Below are positions 26,926-36,253 of a stretch of DNA of 64,000 nt, one piece after another. A model generated the notes under the pieces. The model was not told where the DNA came from and did not search any database. It saw nothing but the letters and a program-made list of their open reading frames with translations. Where the stretch lies: positions 1 to 64,000 of the forward strand of contig NZ_JBPYCS010000015.1 of NCBI RefSeq assembly GCF_051846935.1, given 5' to 3'. Position 1 is the first letter of the stretch, and each line of letters begins with the position of its first letter. A program made the position numbers and the translations under genes. This DNA comes from JBPYCR01 sp051846935. Its GTDB lineage: Bacteria; Bacillota; Bacilli; Bacillales; Amphibacillaceae.

Positions 26926-29181
26926 CTAAACTTGTGGACCTTCCACTTTCTTTTTCTTAGTAAAATCAAGCGGCTTTTGCTTTAATGATTTACCACGCCA
27001 AACAAGCCATAATTGGGATGCCAAAAATAAGGAGGAGTAAGTTCCCGCAAGAAGACCGACAACTAATGCTATAGCAAAGCCAAAAATAGATTGTGCTCCC
27101 AATACGAGAAAGGCCATAACTGCTATTAATGTTGTAGCTGTTGTATTTATACTCCGCATAAACGTCTGTATTAAACTTATGTTAACAATCTTTGCAAGCT
27201 CTTTGGTGGATTTAACAACTCGATTTCTTTTTCGAATATTTTCTCGTATTCGATCAAAAACAACGATCGTGTTATTAATCGAATACCCAACAATCGTTAA
27301 GATGGCTGCGACAATCGTTATATCAAACTCGATTCGTGTCAGACTAAATACAACGAGCAAGAAAAATGAATCGTGCAACAAAGCGATGATCGCGGTAATC
27401 GCGAAGAAAAATTCAAATCGTATTGTTACGTATATTATCATTCCAACAGAAGCAATTGCTAGAGCATATATAGCGTTTTTAACAAGCTCTTCACCAACGA
27501 TTGGAGAAACTACGCTAACGTTAGGCTCTGTACCGTACAATGCTTTAAAGTGATCTTTTACCTCAGCGATTTTTTTATCTGTAAGTACAGTATCATGACG
27601 TACAACAGCTATATCATTTTCTTCTCCGGATAAAACAATCGATTTTGCTTCCAAATCTAATTGTTCTATATTCTCTTGTACTTCTTCCGTTGTTAAGCTC
27701 TCATCTGCTAAAATTTCAACTCTAGAACCACTCGTAAAATCGATTCCAGGATTTAGTTTAAATAGAAGAAGTGATAAACAGCCAATTATAACAACAATCG
27801 ATGTTGCAATAAATATCTTCTTCTGATGTTGGACAACATTAACGGTACGGTTAAATATTGTCGGACTTTCCTCTTTTGTATCAGAGATATCTTTAATGTC
27901 GGATGAACGAATACCAAACCAAGCTGGTCTTTTACTTAAATAACGACTTTTCACCCATAAGCCGAGTAGCAGTCGTGTGCCATAAACCGCTGTTAAAAAG
28001 CTAACGACTATACTTACAATTAACATTGTTGCAAACCCTTTAACAGAGCTCGTACCAAATATGAATAATACAGAAGCGGCAAGCAATGTAGTTATGTTTG
28101 CATCGACAATTGTTACAAGTGAGTTTTTAGTTCCAGCTTTAAAAGACGCCATAATTGATTTCCCGGCTTTAATTTCTTCTTTTATTCTCTCAAATGTAAT
28201 GACGTTGGCATCAACAGCCATCCCGACTCCAAGAATCAATGCGGCAATACCAGGTAAAGTTAGCACACCATTCATTAAGCCGAAAACAAGCAATATAATA
28301 TAGATATAAATCGCCAAGTTTATTGTCGCAATTATACCTGGAAAACGATAAACAGCTATCATGAAAACAAAAATAAGTGAGACGCCGATAAATCCTGCAT
28401 ATACCGTTTTATTTAAAGCCTGTTCTCCAAATTGCGCGCCTACTGAAGTGGAATATAATTCATTCATATGAACAGGCAAAGAACCTGAATTAATTATATT
28501 AGCAAGACGTTGAGCTGATTCTACTGTGAAATCACCTGTTATTTGTACACTATTAGAATGAATAATTTCATTAACATGTGGTGCTGAAATAAACTTTGGC
28601 TCCGCTTTTTGTATTTCTTCAGAAAATGAATCGTCCTCATGATAATCCATCCAAATAACGAGTAAGTTATTCGGTTTCATTTCTAAGATTTCTTTCGTAA
28701 CTTCGCCAAATTTATTCGCATCTTTTAATTGCAACGTAACGATTGGAGCATTGGAAGTTGGATGAAAGTCTTGTTTTGCACTACCTTCTTTTATATCCGA
28801 GCCGTCTAAATATTCCTTATCATTCACATCACGAAAAGATAATCTAGCCGATGTCGATAATATTTCTCTAGCTTCTGTCTGGTTCTCTACTCCAGCAAGT
28901 TGGACTCGAATGCGGTCTTCGCCTTCAATATCTATCACAGTTTCACTTATACCTAATCGGTTCACTCGGTCATTAAGTGTCTGAACAGTTGATTCTAACA
29001 ATTTTCTCGTTACTTCCTGTCCTTCATCAACTGGTTCTACTTCATATAGAACTTCAAATCCCCCTTGTAAATCTAGCCCAAGATTAATATTTTTACTAAT
29101 ACTTGTAGACGTAGTACCGATCGTTGCTGCAAAGATTAATACAATTAATAAAAAGGCAATAATTCTCCATCTGTTTTTCAT
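26926..29181 (-). CDS. secDF: Protein translocase subunit SecDF (fusion)
   Basis: SecDF uses the proton gradient to assist late steps of Sec-dependent export. The 751-residue protein fuses SecD (motif GLDLQGGFEVLYEV near residue 35, GVGMAVDANVITFERI) and SecF (NPGIDFTSGSRVEIL near residue 475, VGYSINNTIVVFDRIREN), with about 12 membrane helices and two large outside loops. This fusion is the normal form in Bacillus. Conserved Asp residues in the DANV and VFDRI motifs are present. It is followed by a terminator and lapA. Confidence 0.96.
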   Translation of the reverse strand: MKNRWRIIAFLLIVLIFAATIGTTSTSISKNINLGLDLQGGFEVLYEVEPVDEGQEVTRKLLESTVQTLNDRVNRLGISETVIDIEGEDRIRVQLAGVENQTEAREILSTSARLSFRDVNDKEYLDGSDIKEGSAKQDFHPTSNAPIVTLQLKDANKFGEVTKEILEMKPNNLLVIWMDYHEDDSFSEEIQKAEPKFISAPHVNEIIHSNSVQITGDFTVESAQRLANIINSGSLPVHMNELYSTSVGAQFGEQALNKTVYAGFIGVSLIFVFMIAVYRFPGIIATINLAIYIYIILLVFGLMNGVLTLPGIAALILGVGMAVDANVITFERIKEEIKAGKSIMASFKAGTKNSLVTIVDANITTLLAASVLFIFGTSSVKGFATMLIVSIVVSFLTAVYGTRLLLGLWVKSRYLSKRPAWFGIRSSDIKDISDTKEESPTIFNRTVNVVQHQKKIFIATSIVVIIGCLSLLLFKLNPGIDFTSGSRVEILADESLTTEEVQENIEQLDLEAKSIVLSGEENDIAVVRHDTVLTDKKIAEVKDHFKALYGTEPNVSVVSPIVGEELVKNAIYALAIASVGMIIYVTIRFEFFFAITAIIALLHDSFFLLVVFSLTRIEFDITIVAAILTIVGYSINNTIVVFDRIRENIRKRNRVVKSTKELAKIVNISLIQTFMRSINTTATTLIAVMAFLVLGAQSIFGFAIALVVGLLAGTYSSLFLASQLWLVWRGKSLKQKPLDFTKKKKVEGPQV

Positions 29182-29224
29182 ATAGTTCTTTTCCTCCCTT
29201 ATTCAATGGGGAATAACGCTGCGT

Positions 29225-29536
29225 CTATTCGTTTGTTATTGCTTCATTAAATGGATCATTTAAAGCGTTAATAGTTGCTAGTAAATCATCTTCCTGATCC
29301 TGACTCTGTACCGTTAAATAACTCATATATGTAGTACTATTTAAATGAAAAATATCTTGTACGATCTCATAAAGTCGCTTAGATGGATTATTTTTCCACA
29401 CTTTATTTACTAAACATTCCCATATTCCTTCAAGAGTTGCTTCTGAATACCCCATTAATTGCATTTCCTTAGCCTTGCTTATTAAAGCAGGCTCTACATA
29501 AGTTTTCCAGTTATCAACCGTCTTTACCTCTTCCAA
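29225..29536 (-). CDS. comN: Post-transcriptional regulator ComN (YrzD)
   Basis: B. subtilis ComN promotes accumulation of comE mRNA and localises with DivIVA to the division site and poles. The protein of about 103 residues matches this family: WKTYVEPALISKAKEMQLMGY, then EGIWECLVNKVWKNNPSKRLYEIVQDIF. Two consecutive TTG codons are possible starts; the second (29536) has GGAGG at seven bases and is preferred. The gene precedes secDF on the same strand and is divergent from spoVB. Whether this organism is naturally competent is unknown. Confidence 0.85.
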   Translation of the reverse strand: MEEVKTVDNWKTYVEPALISKAKEMQLMGYSEATLEGIWECLVNKVWKNNPSKRLYEIVQDIFHLNSTTYMSYLTVQSQDQEDDLLATINALNDPFNEAITNE

Positions 29537-29651
29537 CAAGTACCCTCCTCAACACGGAACAAGTATTAGTTCTTGTCATGCTTGGCCGACATACAAGCAT
29601 ATATATCATTGTATATGAATTTTTATTTTTTGAGAAGGCAGGTCGTTCATA

Positions 29652-31205
29652 ATGACGAAACAGTCATTTTTAAAAGGTACACTTATTTTAATTTTCGCTG
29701 GTATGATCACCCGTTTTTTAGGTTTTATTAATCGTATCGTCGTTGCTCGTTTAATGGGTGAAGAAGGTGTTGGTCTGTATATGATGGCCCTGCCAACCTT
29801 GTTTTTAGTCATTACATTCGCTCAAATCGGATTGCCTGTAGCTATTTCCAAGCGAATAGCAGAAGCGGATGCAAAAAATGACACAACGAAAGTGAAAAAA
29901 ATTCTTGTCGTATCCTTAGTAATTGTTACAATTACGAGCATAATCTTTACAATTGGAATGTTTATTGCAATTCCATACATTGCAACTACGTTATTAACGG
30001 ATCAACGCACGATCTACCCTTTAATGGCTATTAGTCCAATCGTACCGATTATTGCAATTTCATCTGTTTTAAAAGGATACTTCCAAGGCAAACAAAACAT
30101 GAAGCCGCAAAGCTATGCTCAGATTATTGAGCAAGTGATACGCATATCTTGTGTATTTATGTTAGTAAAATTCGCTTTGCCATATGGTGTAGAATTTGCC
30201 GCAGCAGGTGCAATGATTAGTGTAATTATAGGAGAATTCGCATCACTCGTATTTATGCTTTTCTTATTTAAAAGTAAAAAGGTCGTTTCTATACGCTATC
30301 GCTTTTTCGCCTACTTAAAAGATAGTAAAGATACATTGAGATCATTGTTTTCCATTGCACTTCCTAATACAGGGAGTAAATTGATTAGCTCGATTTCAAA
30401 TTTTATGGAACCAATTATCGTTTCTCAAAGCTTGGCAATTGCCGGTGTAGCTACAACAGTAGCTACAAAACAATACGGTGAATTAACAGGCTATGTGCTG
30501 CCGCTATTATTTTTACCTACATTTATTACACATTCACTTTCCATTGCATTAGTGCCATCTATCGCTGAAGCAGAAGCCAAAAATAATAAACGATTGATCC
30601 ATTACAGGATTCATCAATCGATACGAATATCTTTTGCTTCTGGTGCTCTTGCCACAATCGTTCTATCTATTTTTTCTGTAACAATACTAACATATATGTA
30701 TGGCACAGCAAACGCAAGTAAATATTTAGTTTTAATGGCTCCTTTTTTTATTATGTTATATATCCAATCTCCATTGCAAGCCGCTCTTATGGCTCTGGAT
30801 TTAGCAAAGCCAGCGATGAAAAATAGTTTAATAGGTGCAGCTTGTAAATTTATTGTACTATTCCTTTTGGCTTCCAATAATGATTTTGGAATTTTTGGCG
30901 TTGCCATTGCAATGTCTGTAGGTGTCGTACTTATTACGTTGCTTCATTTAGCCACTCTTTATAAAGAAATTCATTTTTCTATTCAAATTGTTGACCTAGG
31001 AAAGATGGTCGTACTTGTCTTACTAACAGCCACAATCGGGAACAGTTTAAAAGTATTATTTGGCACAACGGCATCAAACGTAATTGTTTTTATATGTATG
31101 CTTGGATTATTGACTGTTGCTTATCTCATTTGTTTATTTACTTTAAAATTCATTACAAAAGAAGAATTAAAGCAAATACCGATTATTAAAAAGTGGTTCG
31201 TATAA
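29652..31205 (+). CDS. spoVB: Stage V sporulation protein B (SpoVB), MOP-family flippase
   Basis: SpoVB is needed for spore cortex synthesis and belongs to the MurJ/MOP exporter superfamily, which moves lipid-linked precursors across the membrane. The 517-residue protein has about 14 membrane segments; the N-terminus KGTLILIFAGMITRFLGFINRIVVARLMGEEGVGLY is typical, as is the charged loop KGYFQGKQNMKP near residue 142. The ribosome site is weak (AAGGCAGG). It is divergent from comN. Confidence 0.93.
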   Translation: MTKQSFLKGTLILIFAGMITRFLGFINRIVVARLMGEEGVGLYMMALPTLFLVITFAQIGLPVAISKRIAEADAKNDTTKVKKILVVSLVIVTITSIIFTIGMFIAIPYIATTLLTDQRTIYPLMAISPIVPIIAISSVLKGYFQGKQNMKPQSYAQIIEQVIRISCVFMLVKFALPYGVEFAAAGAMISVIIGEFASLVFMLFLFKSKKVVSIRYRFFAYLKDSKDTLRSLFSIALPNTGSKLISSISNFMEPIIVSQSLAIAGVATTVATKQYGELTGYVLPLLFLPTFITHSLSIALVPSIAEAEAKNNKRLIHYRIHQSIRISFASGALATIVLSIFSVTILTYMYGTANASKYLVLMAPFFIMLYIQSPLQAALMALDLAKPAMKNSLIGAACKFIVLFLLASNNDFGIFGVAIAMSVGVVLITLLHLATLYKEIHFSIQIVDLGKMVVLVLLTATIGNSLKVLFGTTASNVIVFICMLGLLTVAYLICLFTLKFITKEELKQIPIIKKWFV

Positions 31206-31341
31206 ATAATGTAACGAATGGTTTTGTTTCAAAATGGTTTCCTAGCCAGAAAAGGAACCAAACTATCTTTAAAAAAGCCGTCTAAAATTTACCACGATGA
31301 ATAAAATGAAAATAAGTGGACAAACAAAGGGGGTGGCATAA

Positions 31342-31725
31342 ATCAATATAAATAGCAATCAGTTTACTGCGCTCGTTTATGGTTGGATTGTCGTTTTAGG
31401 ACTTGTTCTTATTTCAAGTGTTACACTTGCCTTTCTATTGCGTTTTACATCGTTAAATGAGCCGATGGTTTCCTATGTCACATTGGCAATTGGTCTTATT
31501 TCTTTATTTACTGGAGGCATTGTTGCAGGTGTTAAAGGGAAAGGAAAAGGTTGGTTAATAGGCGGAATTACAGGTATTGGTTTTACATTTTTTACATTTT
31601 TAGTTCAATACCTTGGTTTTGAACAAGGGTTTTCGCTGCAACAATCCTTACACCATGTTGGCTATATTCTAGCAGCTTTGATCGGTGGAATTGTTGGGGT
31701 TAATCTTGTTGCAGAAAAAAAGTAA
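31342..31725 (+). CDS. yrzE: TIGR04086 family membrane protein (YrzE-like) with ATC start codon
   Basis: The frame encodes about 127 residues with four predicted membrane helices: QFTALVYGWIVVLGLVLISS, a second from NEPMVSYVTLAIGLI, a glycine-rich loop GVKGKGKGWLIGGITGIG, and the C-terminal YILAALIGGIVGVNL. This is the TIGR04086 pattern. An AAAGGGGGTGG site lies five bases before ATC at 31342, which directly follows an in-frame TAA. No ATG, GTG or TTG occurs in frame until 31438, which would remove the first helix. The rare ATC start, or a point error, is the simplest reading. The gene lies downstream of spoVB and convergent with yajC, as in B. subtilis. Confidence 0.8.
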   Translation: MNINSNQFTALVYGWIVVLGLVLISSVTLAFLLRFTSLNEPMVSYVTLAIGLISLFTGGIVAGVKGKGKGWLIGGITGIGFTFFTFLVQYLGFEQGFSLQQSLHHVGYILAALIGGIVGVNLVAEKK

Positions 31726-31735
31726 TATAAATTGG

Positions 31736-31767
31736 AACAAGGCAGCTGTACAAACAGTTGCCTTGTT
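31736..31767. terminator. Shared terminator between yrzE and yajC
   Basis: AACAAGGCA and TGCCTTGTT pair, with an inner CTGT/ACAG stem and a four-base loop. The hairpin lies between convergent genes and can serve both. Confidence 0.7.
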
Positions 31768-31795
31768 TATGTACTGCAGATCGTTTTTAACTAGT

Positions 31796-32056
31796 CTAGC
31801 TTTGTTTTACTTCACGAATTGCAGATCGATCATATTTTAGCCTGTTATTATCACCACAAGCTATTACGACTGTATCTTCATCAATTGCATGTACTTCACC
31901 ATGCAAACCACCAATCGTTACAATTAAATCTCCCTTTTTTAAGTCAGACTGCATTTGTCTAACTTGCTTTTGACGCTTTTGTTGTGGTCGAATAAGCAAA
32001 AAGTAAAAGATTACAAACATTAATATAATTGGTGACAAGGAAATAAGAGTTTCCAT
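31796..32056 (-). CDS. yajC: Preprotein translocase subunit YajC
   Basis: YajC associates with SecDF in the Sec complex. The 86-residue protein has one N-terminal membrane helix (residues 4-24), the motif FYFLLIRPQQKRQKQVRQMQ and a soluble SH3-like domain with LKKGDLIVTIGGLHGEV. The gene lies downstream of tgt, the standard queA-tgt-yajC order. Confidence 0.95.
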   Translation of the reverse strand: METLISLSPIILMFVIFYFLLIRPQQKRQKQVRQMQSDLKKGDLIVTIGGLHGEVHAIDEDTVVIACGDNNRLKYDRSAIREVKQS

Positions 32057-32077
32057 TATGAGTTATTCCTCCCCTCA

Positions 32078-33214
32078 TTAAAAGTTTTTCGGATGCATAT
32101 CATTGAATCCATATTGTTCAAAGAATGCTTCTTTAAAATCGCCAAGTCGATCATCAATAATTGCTGCTCGTACTTGCTCCATTAATTTTAACAGAAAATA
32201 TAAGTTATGGTAAGTAGTAAGTCGAAATCCGAATGTTTCATTACATTTTATTAAATGTCGGATGTATGCTCGTGTATAATTTTTACATACGTAACAGCTA
32301 CAATTTTCATCAATAGGTCGAAAATCTCGAGAAAACTTCGCATTCCTTACTACTAAACGACCATTAGATGTCATGCATGTGCCGTTTCGAGCAATTCGTG
32401 TAGGTAAGACACAATCAAACATATCAATTCCTCGAATGGCGCCCTCAATTAATGAGTCTGGCGAACCAACTCCCATTAAATAACGCGGCTTATTAGCAGG
32501 CATTAGTGGTGTTGTATATTCCAATACTTCGTTCATAATATGCTTTGGCTCGCCTACAGACAAACCACCGATAGCATAGCCTGGAAAATCTAAAGAAATC
32601 AGATCCGCTGCACTTTGTTTTCGCAAATCTTCAAATTCGCCACCTTGAATAATTCCAAATAGAGCTTGTTCATTTGGCCGCATATGTGCATTCAGGCTTC
32701 TCTCCGCCCACCTTGACGTTCTCTCGATCGATTCCTTCATGTAAGCATGTGTTGCAGGAAATGGCGGGCACTCATCCAATACCATCATAATATCGGGTCC
32801 TAGATCATTTTGTATTTGCATTGCTTTTTCAGGAGAAAAAAATAATTTTTCGCCGCTTAAATGATGACGAAAGTGTACACCTTCTTCAGTAATTTCTCTC
32901 GTATTACTCAAACTAAACACTTGAAAACCGCCCGAGTCCGTTAATATCGGTCTCTTCCAATTCATAAAAGTGTGTAATCCGCCAGCTTCTTTTACAATGT
33001 CTTCTCCTGGTCGAAGCCAAAGATGATACGTATTAGATAATATTATTTGTGCATTCATTTCAAGTAATTCTTCTGGGCTCATCGTTTTGACAGTAGCTAA
33101 TGTCCCTACTGGCATAAACATAGGAGTATCAAAAGACCCGTGAGGTGTGTGAACCTTTCCAAGCCTTGCACCTGTTTGCTTGCATGTTTTAATGTGTTCA
33201 TACGTAATTGGCAT
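32078..33214 (-). CDS. tgt: tRNA-guanine transglycosylase (queuine)
   Basis: Tgt exchanges G34 for the queuosine precursor preQ1 in tRNAs with GUN anticodons. The protein of 378 residues has DSGGFQVFSL with the catalytic Asp, GGLSVGEP, the second catalytic region MFDCVLPTRIARNGT and a zinc site CSCYVC ... H. The start at ATG 33214 (MPITYEHIKTCKQTGARLG) matches family N-termini; an ATG four codons upstream abuts the AAGGA site. It follows queA by 15 bases and is likely cotranscribed. Confidence 0.95.
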   Translation of the reverse strand: MPITYEHIKTCKQTGARLGKVHTPHGSFDTPMFMPVGTLATVKTMSPEELLEMNAQIILSNTYHLWLRPGEDIVKEAGGLHTFMNWKRPILTDSGGFQVFSLSNTREITEEGVHFRHHLSGEKLFFSPEKAMQIQNDLGPDIMMVLDECPPFPATHAYMKESIERTSRWAERSLNAHMRPNEQALFGIIQGGEFEDLRKQSAADLISLDFPGYAIGGLSVGEPKHIMNEVLEYTTPLMPANKPRYLMGVGSPDSLIEGAIRGIDMFDCVLPTRIARNGTCMTSNGRLVVRNAKFSRDFRPIDENCSCYVCKNYTRAYIRHLIKCNETFGFRLTTYHNLYFLLKLMEQVRAAIIDDRLGDFKEAFFEQYGFNDMHPKNF

Positions 33215-33229
33215 AGTTACTGTCATTCC

Positions 33230-34261
33230 TTATTTTAAAATTAGCATAGCATCTCCAAAGCTAAAAAAGCGGTATTGCTTACAAATTGCTTCATTATACG
33301 CTTTCAACACACGATCCTTTCCAGCGAATGCACTTACAAGCATAATTAAAGTAGACTTCGGTAAATGAAAGTTTGTAATAAGTCCGTCTATTGCTCGAAA
33401 CGTGTATGGTGGATAAATAAAAATGTTCGTCCATCCACTTGAATGCTTCAATTCGCCATTATGATCGCGAGCAATTGTTTCTAATGTTCGTGTTGTTGTA
33501 GTTCCAACAGCAATTATTTTTCCACCTTGTTTTTTAATGTTCATTAATGTCTCCGCTGTTTCTTCTGACATATGATAAAACTCTGCATGCATTTCATGAT
33601 TTTCAATCGACTCAGCGCTCACCGGACGAAATGTACCAAGCCCAACATGCAACGTTATGTACTGAATCAGAACGCCTTTCTTTTTAATTTCTTCAAGTAA
33701 TTCTTCTGTAAAGTGAAGGCCAGCTGTAGGTGCAGCTGCTGATCCTGTTTCTTTTGCATAAACTGTTTGATACCGTTCTTTTTCGGGTAGCTGCTCTTTA
33801 ATATATGGAGGAAGAGGCATTTCTCCCAGCTCCTCCAGCAACTCATAAAAAATTCCGTCATAATAAAAATCAAATACACATCCACCATGCGCTTTTTTTT
33901 CGACACAAATCATACGTAATTTTCCATTACCTACAATTATTTCCGTACCGATTTTCACACGCTTTGCCGGCTTTACGAGTGTTTCCCAGCGTTCGCCTTC
34001 TATTTGATGGAGCAACAATATTTCTATTTTTGCGCCTGAATCCTTTTTTATACCGTAAATCCTTGCTGGCAACACGCGCGTATCGTTAAGTACTAAGCAG
34101 TCCCCTTCTTTTAAATAGTGAACAATTTCCGAAAAAACGGTGTGGTTTATTGTATCCGCTTGCTTATTTAATACGAGCAAGCGAGACGATGTACGATCCT
34201 TCAATGGTGTTTGAGCGATTAATTGTTCAGGTAAATTAAAATCAAAATCCTCTACATTCAT
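33230..34261 (-). CDS. queA: S-adenosylmethionine:tRNA ribosyltransferase-isomerase
   Basis: QueA transfers and rearranges the ribosyl part of SAM onto preQ1 in tRNA, giving epoxyqueuosine. The 343-residue protein starts MNVEDFDFNLPEQLIAQTP and includes VLNDTRVLPARIYG, GSAAAPTAGLHFTEELL and the C-terminal ITNFHLPKSTLIMLVSAF, all family motifs. ATG 34261 has AGGGAG upstream. It precedes tgt. Confidence 0.96.
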   Translation of the reverse strand: MNVEDFDFNLPEQLIAQTPLKDRTSSRLLVLNKQADTINHTVFSEIVHYLKEGDCLVLNDTRVLPARIYGIKKDSGAKIEILLLHQIEGERWETLVKPAKRVKIGTEIIVGNGKLRMICVEKKAHGGCVFDFYYDGIFYELLEELGEMPLPPYIKEQLPEKERYQTVYAKETGSAAAPTAGLHFTEELLEEIKKKGVLIQYITLHVGLGTFRPVSAESIENHEMHAEFYHMSEETAETLMNIKKQGGKIIAVGTTTTRTLETIARDHNGELKHSSGWTNIFIYPPYTFRAIDGLITNFHLPKSTLIMLVSAFAGKDRVLKAYNEAICKQYRFFSFGDAMLILK

Positions 34262-34282
34262 TTGTATATTCTCCCTAAGTGT

Positions 34283-34480
34283 TTACCGAAATTTACTAAT
34301 AATAAATAAAACGAGCGACAAAATAATACTAACAACAATAGAAGTCATTATTGGAAAATGAAAGGAAAAATTCCCTTTTTTAAAAGTGAAATCTCCAGGG
34401 AGTTTACCAATAAATGTCCACAAGGCACCGATAAGTAAAAAAGTGATACCGAGCAACATAAAAAGTTTTCCTACATTCAT
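34283..34480 (-). CDS. DUF2905 family small membrane protein
   Basis: The 65-residue protein has two membrane segments: residues 3-25 (KLFMLLGITFLLIGALWTF) and 42-62. The loop GKLPGDFTFKKGNFSFHFP between them is the DUF2905 signature. Its function is unknown. The ATG overlaps the ruvB stop by four bases (ATGA), so translation is coupled. The same gene sits between ruvB and queA in many Bacillaceae. Confidence 0.88.
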   Translation of the reverse strand: MNVGKLFMLLGITFLLIGALWTFIGKLPGDFTFKKGNFSFHFPIMTSIVVSIILSLVLFIISKFR

Positions 34481-35481
34481 TCGGAATCGTACCCTTTCAT
34501 TCCAAAATGGGTATATGCTTTATGTGTTACAACTCTTCCCCTAGGGGTTCGTTGAATAAATCCAATTTGAAGCAAATAAGGCTCGTAAACATCTTCAATT
34601 GTTTGCGGCTCCTCCCCAATTGTTGCTGAAATTGTATCTAAGCCAACCGGACCTCCTTTAAAGCCTTCTATCATACCTTTTAGGAGCTTATGGTCAATAT
34701 GGTCTAAACCAGCACTGTCCACCTGCAGCATTTGTAATGCGAGCTCCGTAGTGGCCAAACGAATTTCTGATTCTCCTCTAACTTGAGAAATATCACGAAT
34801 CCTTTTAAAAAGCCGATTTGCTATTCGTGGAGTTCCTCTTGAGCGACCGGCTACTTCCGCAGCTGCTTCTTTTGTAATGGTCATGTCAAATATTTCAGCT
34901 GTTCGCTCTATAATCGCGCATAAATCCTTCGTCTCATAAAACTCTAATCTGCTTAATACGCCAAATCGATCTCGTAACGGTGCAGATAACAAACCTGCTC
35001 TCGTAGTTGCTCCAACTAATGTAAATGGGGGAAGATCAATTCGAACGGATCGTGCGCTTGGTCCCGTACCAATAACAATATCAAGGAAAAAGTCCTCCAT
35101 TGCTGGATATAGCACCTCTTCAACAGAATGAGGCAATCGATGAATTTCATCAATAAACAAAATATCGCCAGGCTCTAATGAGGAAAGTATTGCGGCTAAA
35201 TCCCCCGCCCTTTCAATTGCAGGCCCTGAGGTTGATCGAAATTGCACTCCCATCTCATTAGCGATTATTGCTGCTAGCGTTGTCTTTCCCAAACCTGGCG
35301 GGCCATATAAAAGTACATGATCTAGTGGCTCGTTGCGCATTTTAGCTGCCTGGATAAAAATATGTAAGTTTTGTTTTACTTTATCCTGACCAATATATTG
35401 ATCTAACCTTGCTGGTCGCAAGCTTAACTCTACCGAAGCATCCTCAAGCGTTTCTTCGCCAGTAACCACCCGATCCTCCAT
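34477..35481 (-). CDS. ruvB: Holliday junction branch migration ATPase RuvB
   Basis: RuvB is the hexameric motor of the RuvAB complex. The 334-residue protein has Walker A LLYGPPGLGKTTLA near residue 60, Walker B ILFIDEIHRL, sensor I GATTRAGLLSAPLRDRFG, an arginine-finger region, and a C-terminal winged helix ending IQRTPRGRVVTHKAYTHF. ATG 35481 follows AAGGGGG. It is downstream of ruvA after 98 bases. Confidence 0.97.
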   Translation of the reverse strand: MEDRVVTGEETLEDASVELSLRPARLDQYIGQDKVKQNLHIFIQAAKMRNEPLDHVLLYGPPGLGKTTLAAIIANEMGVQFRSTSGPAIERAGDLAAILSSLEPGDILFIDEIHRLPHSVEEVLYPAMEDFFLDIVIGTGPSARSVRIDLPPFTLVGATTRAGLLSAPLRDRFGVLSRLEFYETKDLCAIIERTAEIFDMTITKEAAAEVAGRSRGTPRIANRLFKRIRDISQVRGESEIRLATTELALQMLQVDSAGLDHIDHKLLKGMIEGFKGGPVGLDTISATIGEEPQTIEDVYEPYLLQIGFIQRTPRGRVVTHKAYTHFGMKGYDSE

Positions 35482-35579
35482 ACAGTAACCCCCTTATATA
35501 CGATGCTTTTTTCCTCTTGTCACTGTCTTATTTCCTCTTCACAATCGTTTTGTAGAAGCAAACGCTTTGATATTTAAAA

Positions 35580-36185
35580 TCAACTTTTCATTAATAAAGC
35601 CAGCCCATTTTTAATAATCTCATCCGTATTTCCTTTGTTTATTTGGAGAAGATTTGGTTTTATGCTACGTAGTTCTCGATCTGTATAACCTAAGGCTTTT
35701 AACGCAGCAAATGCTTCTTCCATTGCAATAGAAAAATTTGGTTCTGTTTCCTTATCTGTTATTGGTACTGAGCCAACTCGAAGGAGCCCAGTAAGCTTGC
35801 CCTTCAAATCAAGAATAATTTGCCGTGCTGTCTTTTTCCCAACACCTGGAAATGAAGTCAAATACTTTTCATCCTCTTGTTCAATCGCTTGAATAAACTC
35901 ATTTACTTCGATACTACCAAGGATCGCAATACCACTTTTAGGTCCGATACCTGAAACTGAAATAAGTTTTGTAAATAACCGCTTCTCGTCTTCTGTTTTA
36001 AATCCATACAGTTGTTGCACATCTTCTCTTATGTGATGGTAAGTATAAACAAAGATTTCCTTATTCAATATCTGTTGAAACGAAAACGGATTGGAACAAA
36101 GTATTTCATAACCAATTCCATTCACATCAACAGTAATCGTATCGTCAGCAATAAACGTCAAAACCCCTTTAACATAACTAATCAT
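35580..36185 (-). CDS. ruvA: Holliday junction branch migration protein RuvA
   Basis: RuvA binds four-way junctions and loads RuvB. The 201-residue protein has the N-terminal OB fold (MISYVKGVLTFIADDTITVD), two helix-hairpin-helix motifs (GIGPKSGIAIL, FPGVGKKTARQIILDLKGKL) and a C-terminal RuvB-binding domain (AFAALKALGYTDRELRSI). ATG 36185, after AAGGGGACGGGAA, gives the same length as B. subtilis RuvA. Confidence 0.96.
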   Translation of the reverse strand: MISYVKGVLTFIADDTITVDVNGIGYEILCSNPFSFQQILNKEIFVYTYHHIREDVQQLYGFKTEDEKRLFTKLISVSGIGPKSGIAILGSIEVNEFIQAIEQEDEKYLTSFPGVGKKTARQIILDLKGKLTGLLRVGSVPITDKETEPNFSIAMEEAFAALKALGYTDRELRSIKPNLLQINKGNTDEIIKNGLALLMKS

Positions 36186-36253
36186 TTCCCGTCCCCTTTT
36201 AAGACAATAATCCAATTCGGAAACAATGGCTCCGAGTGCAAGTCGTTTTCTTT

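Noticed and set aside
31438..31725. Shorter version of the TIGR04086 protein starting at TTG 31438
   Set aside because: It removes the first membrane helix and has no ribosome site, whereas a strong site lies before 31342.
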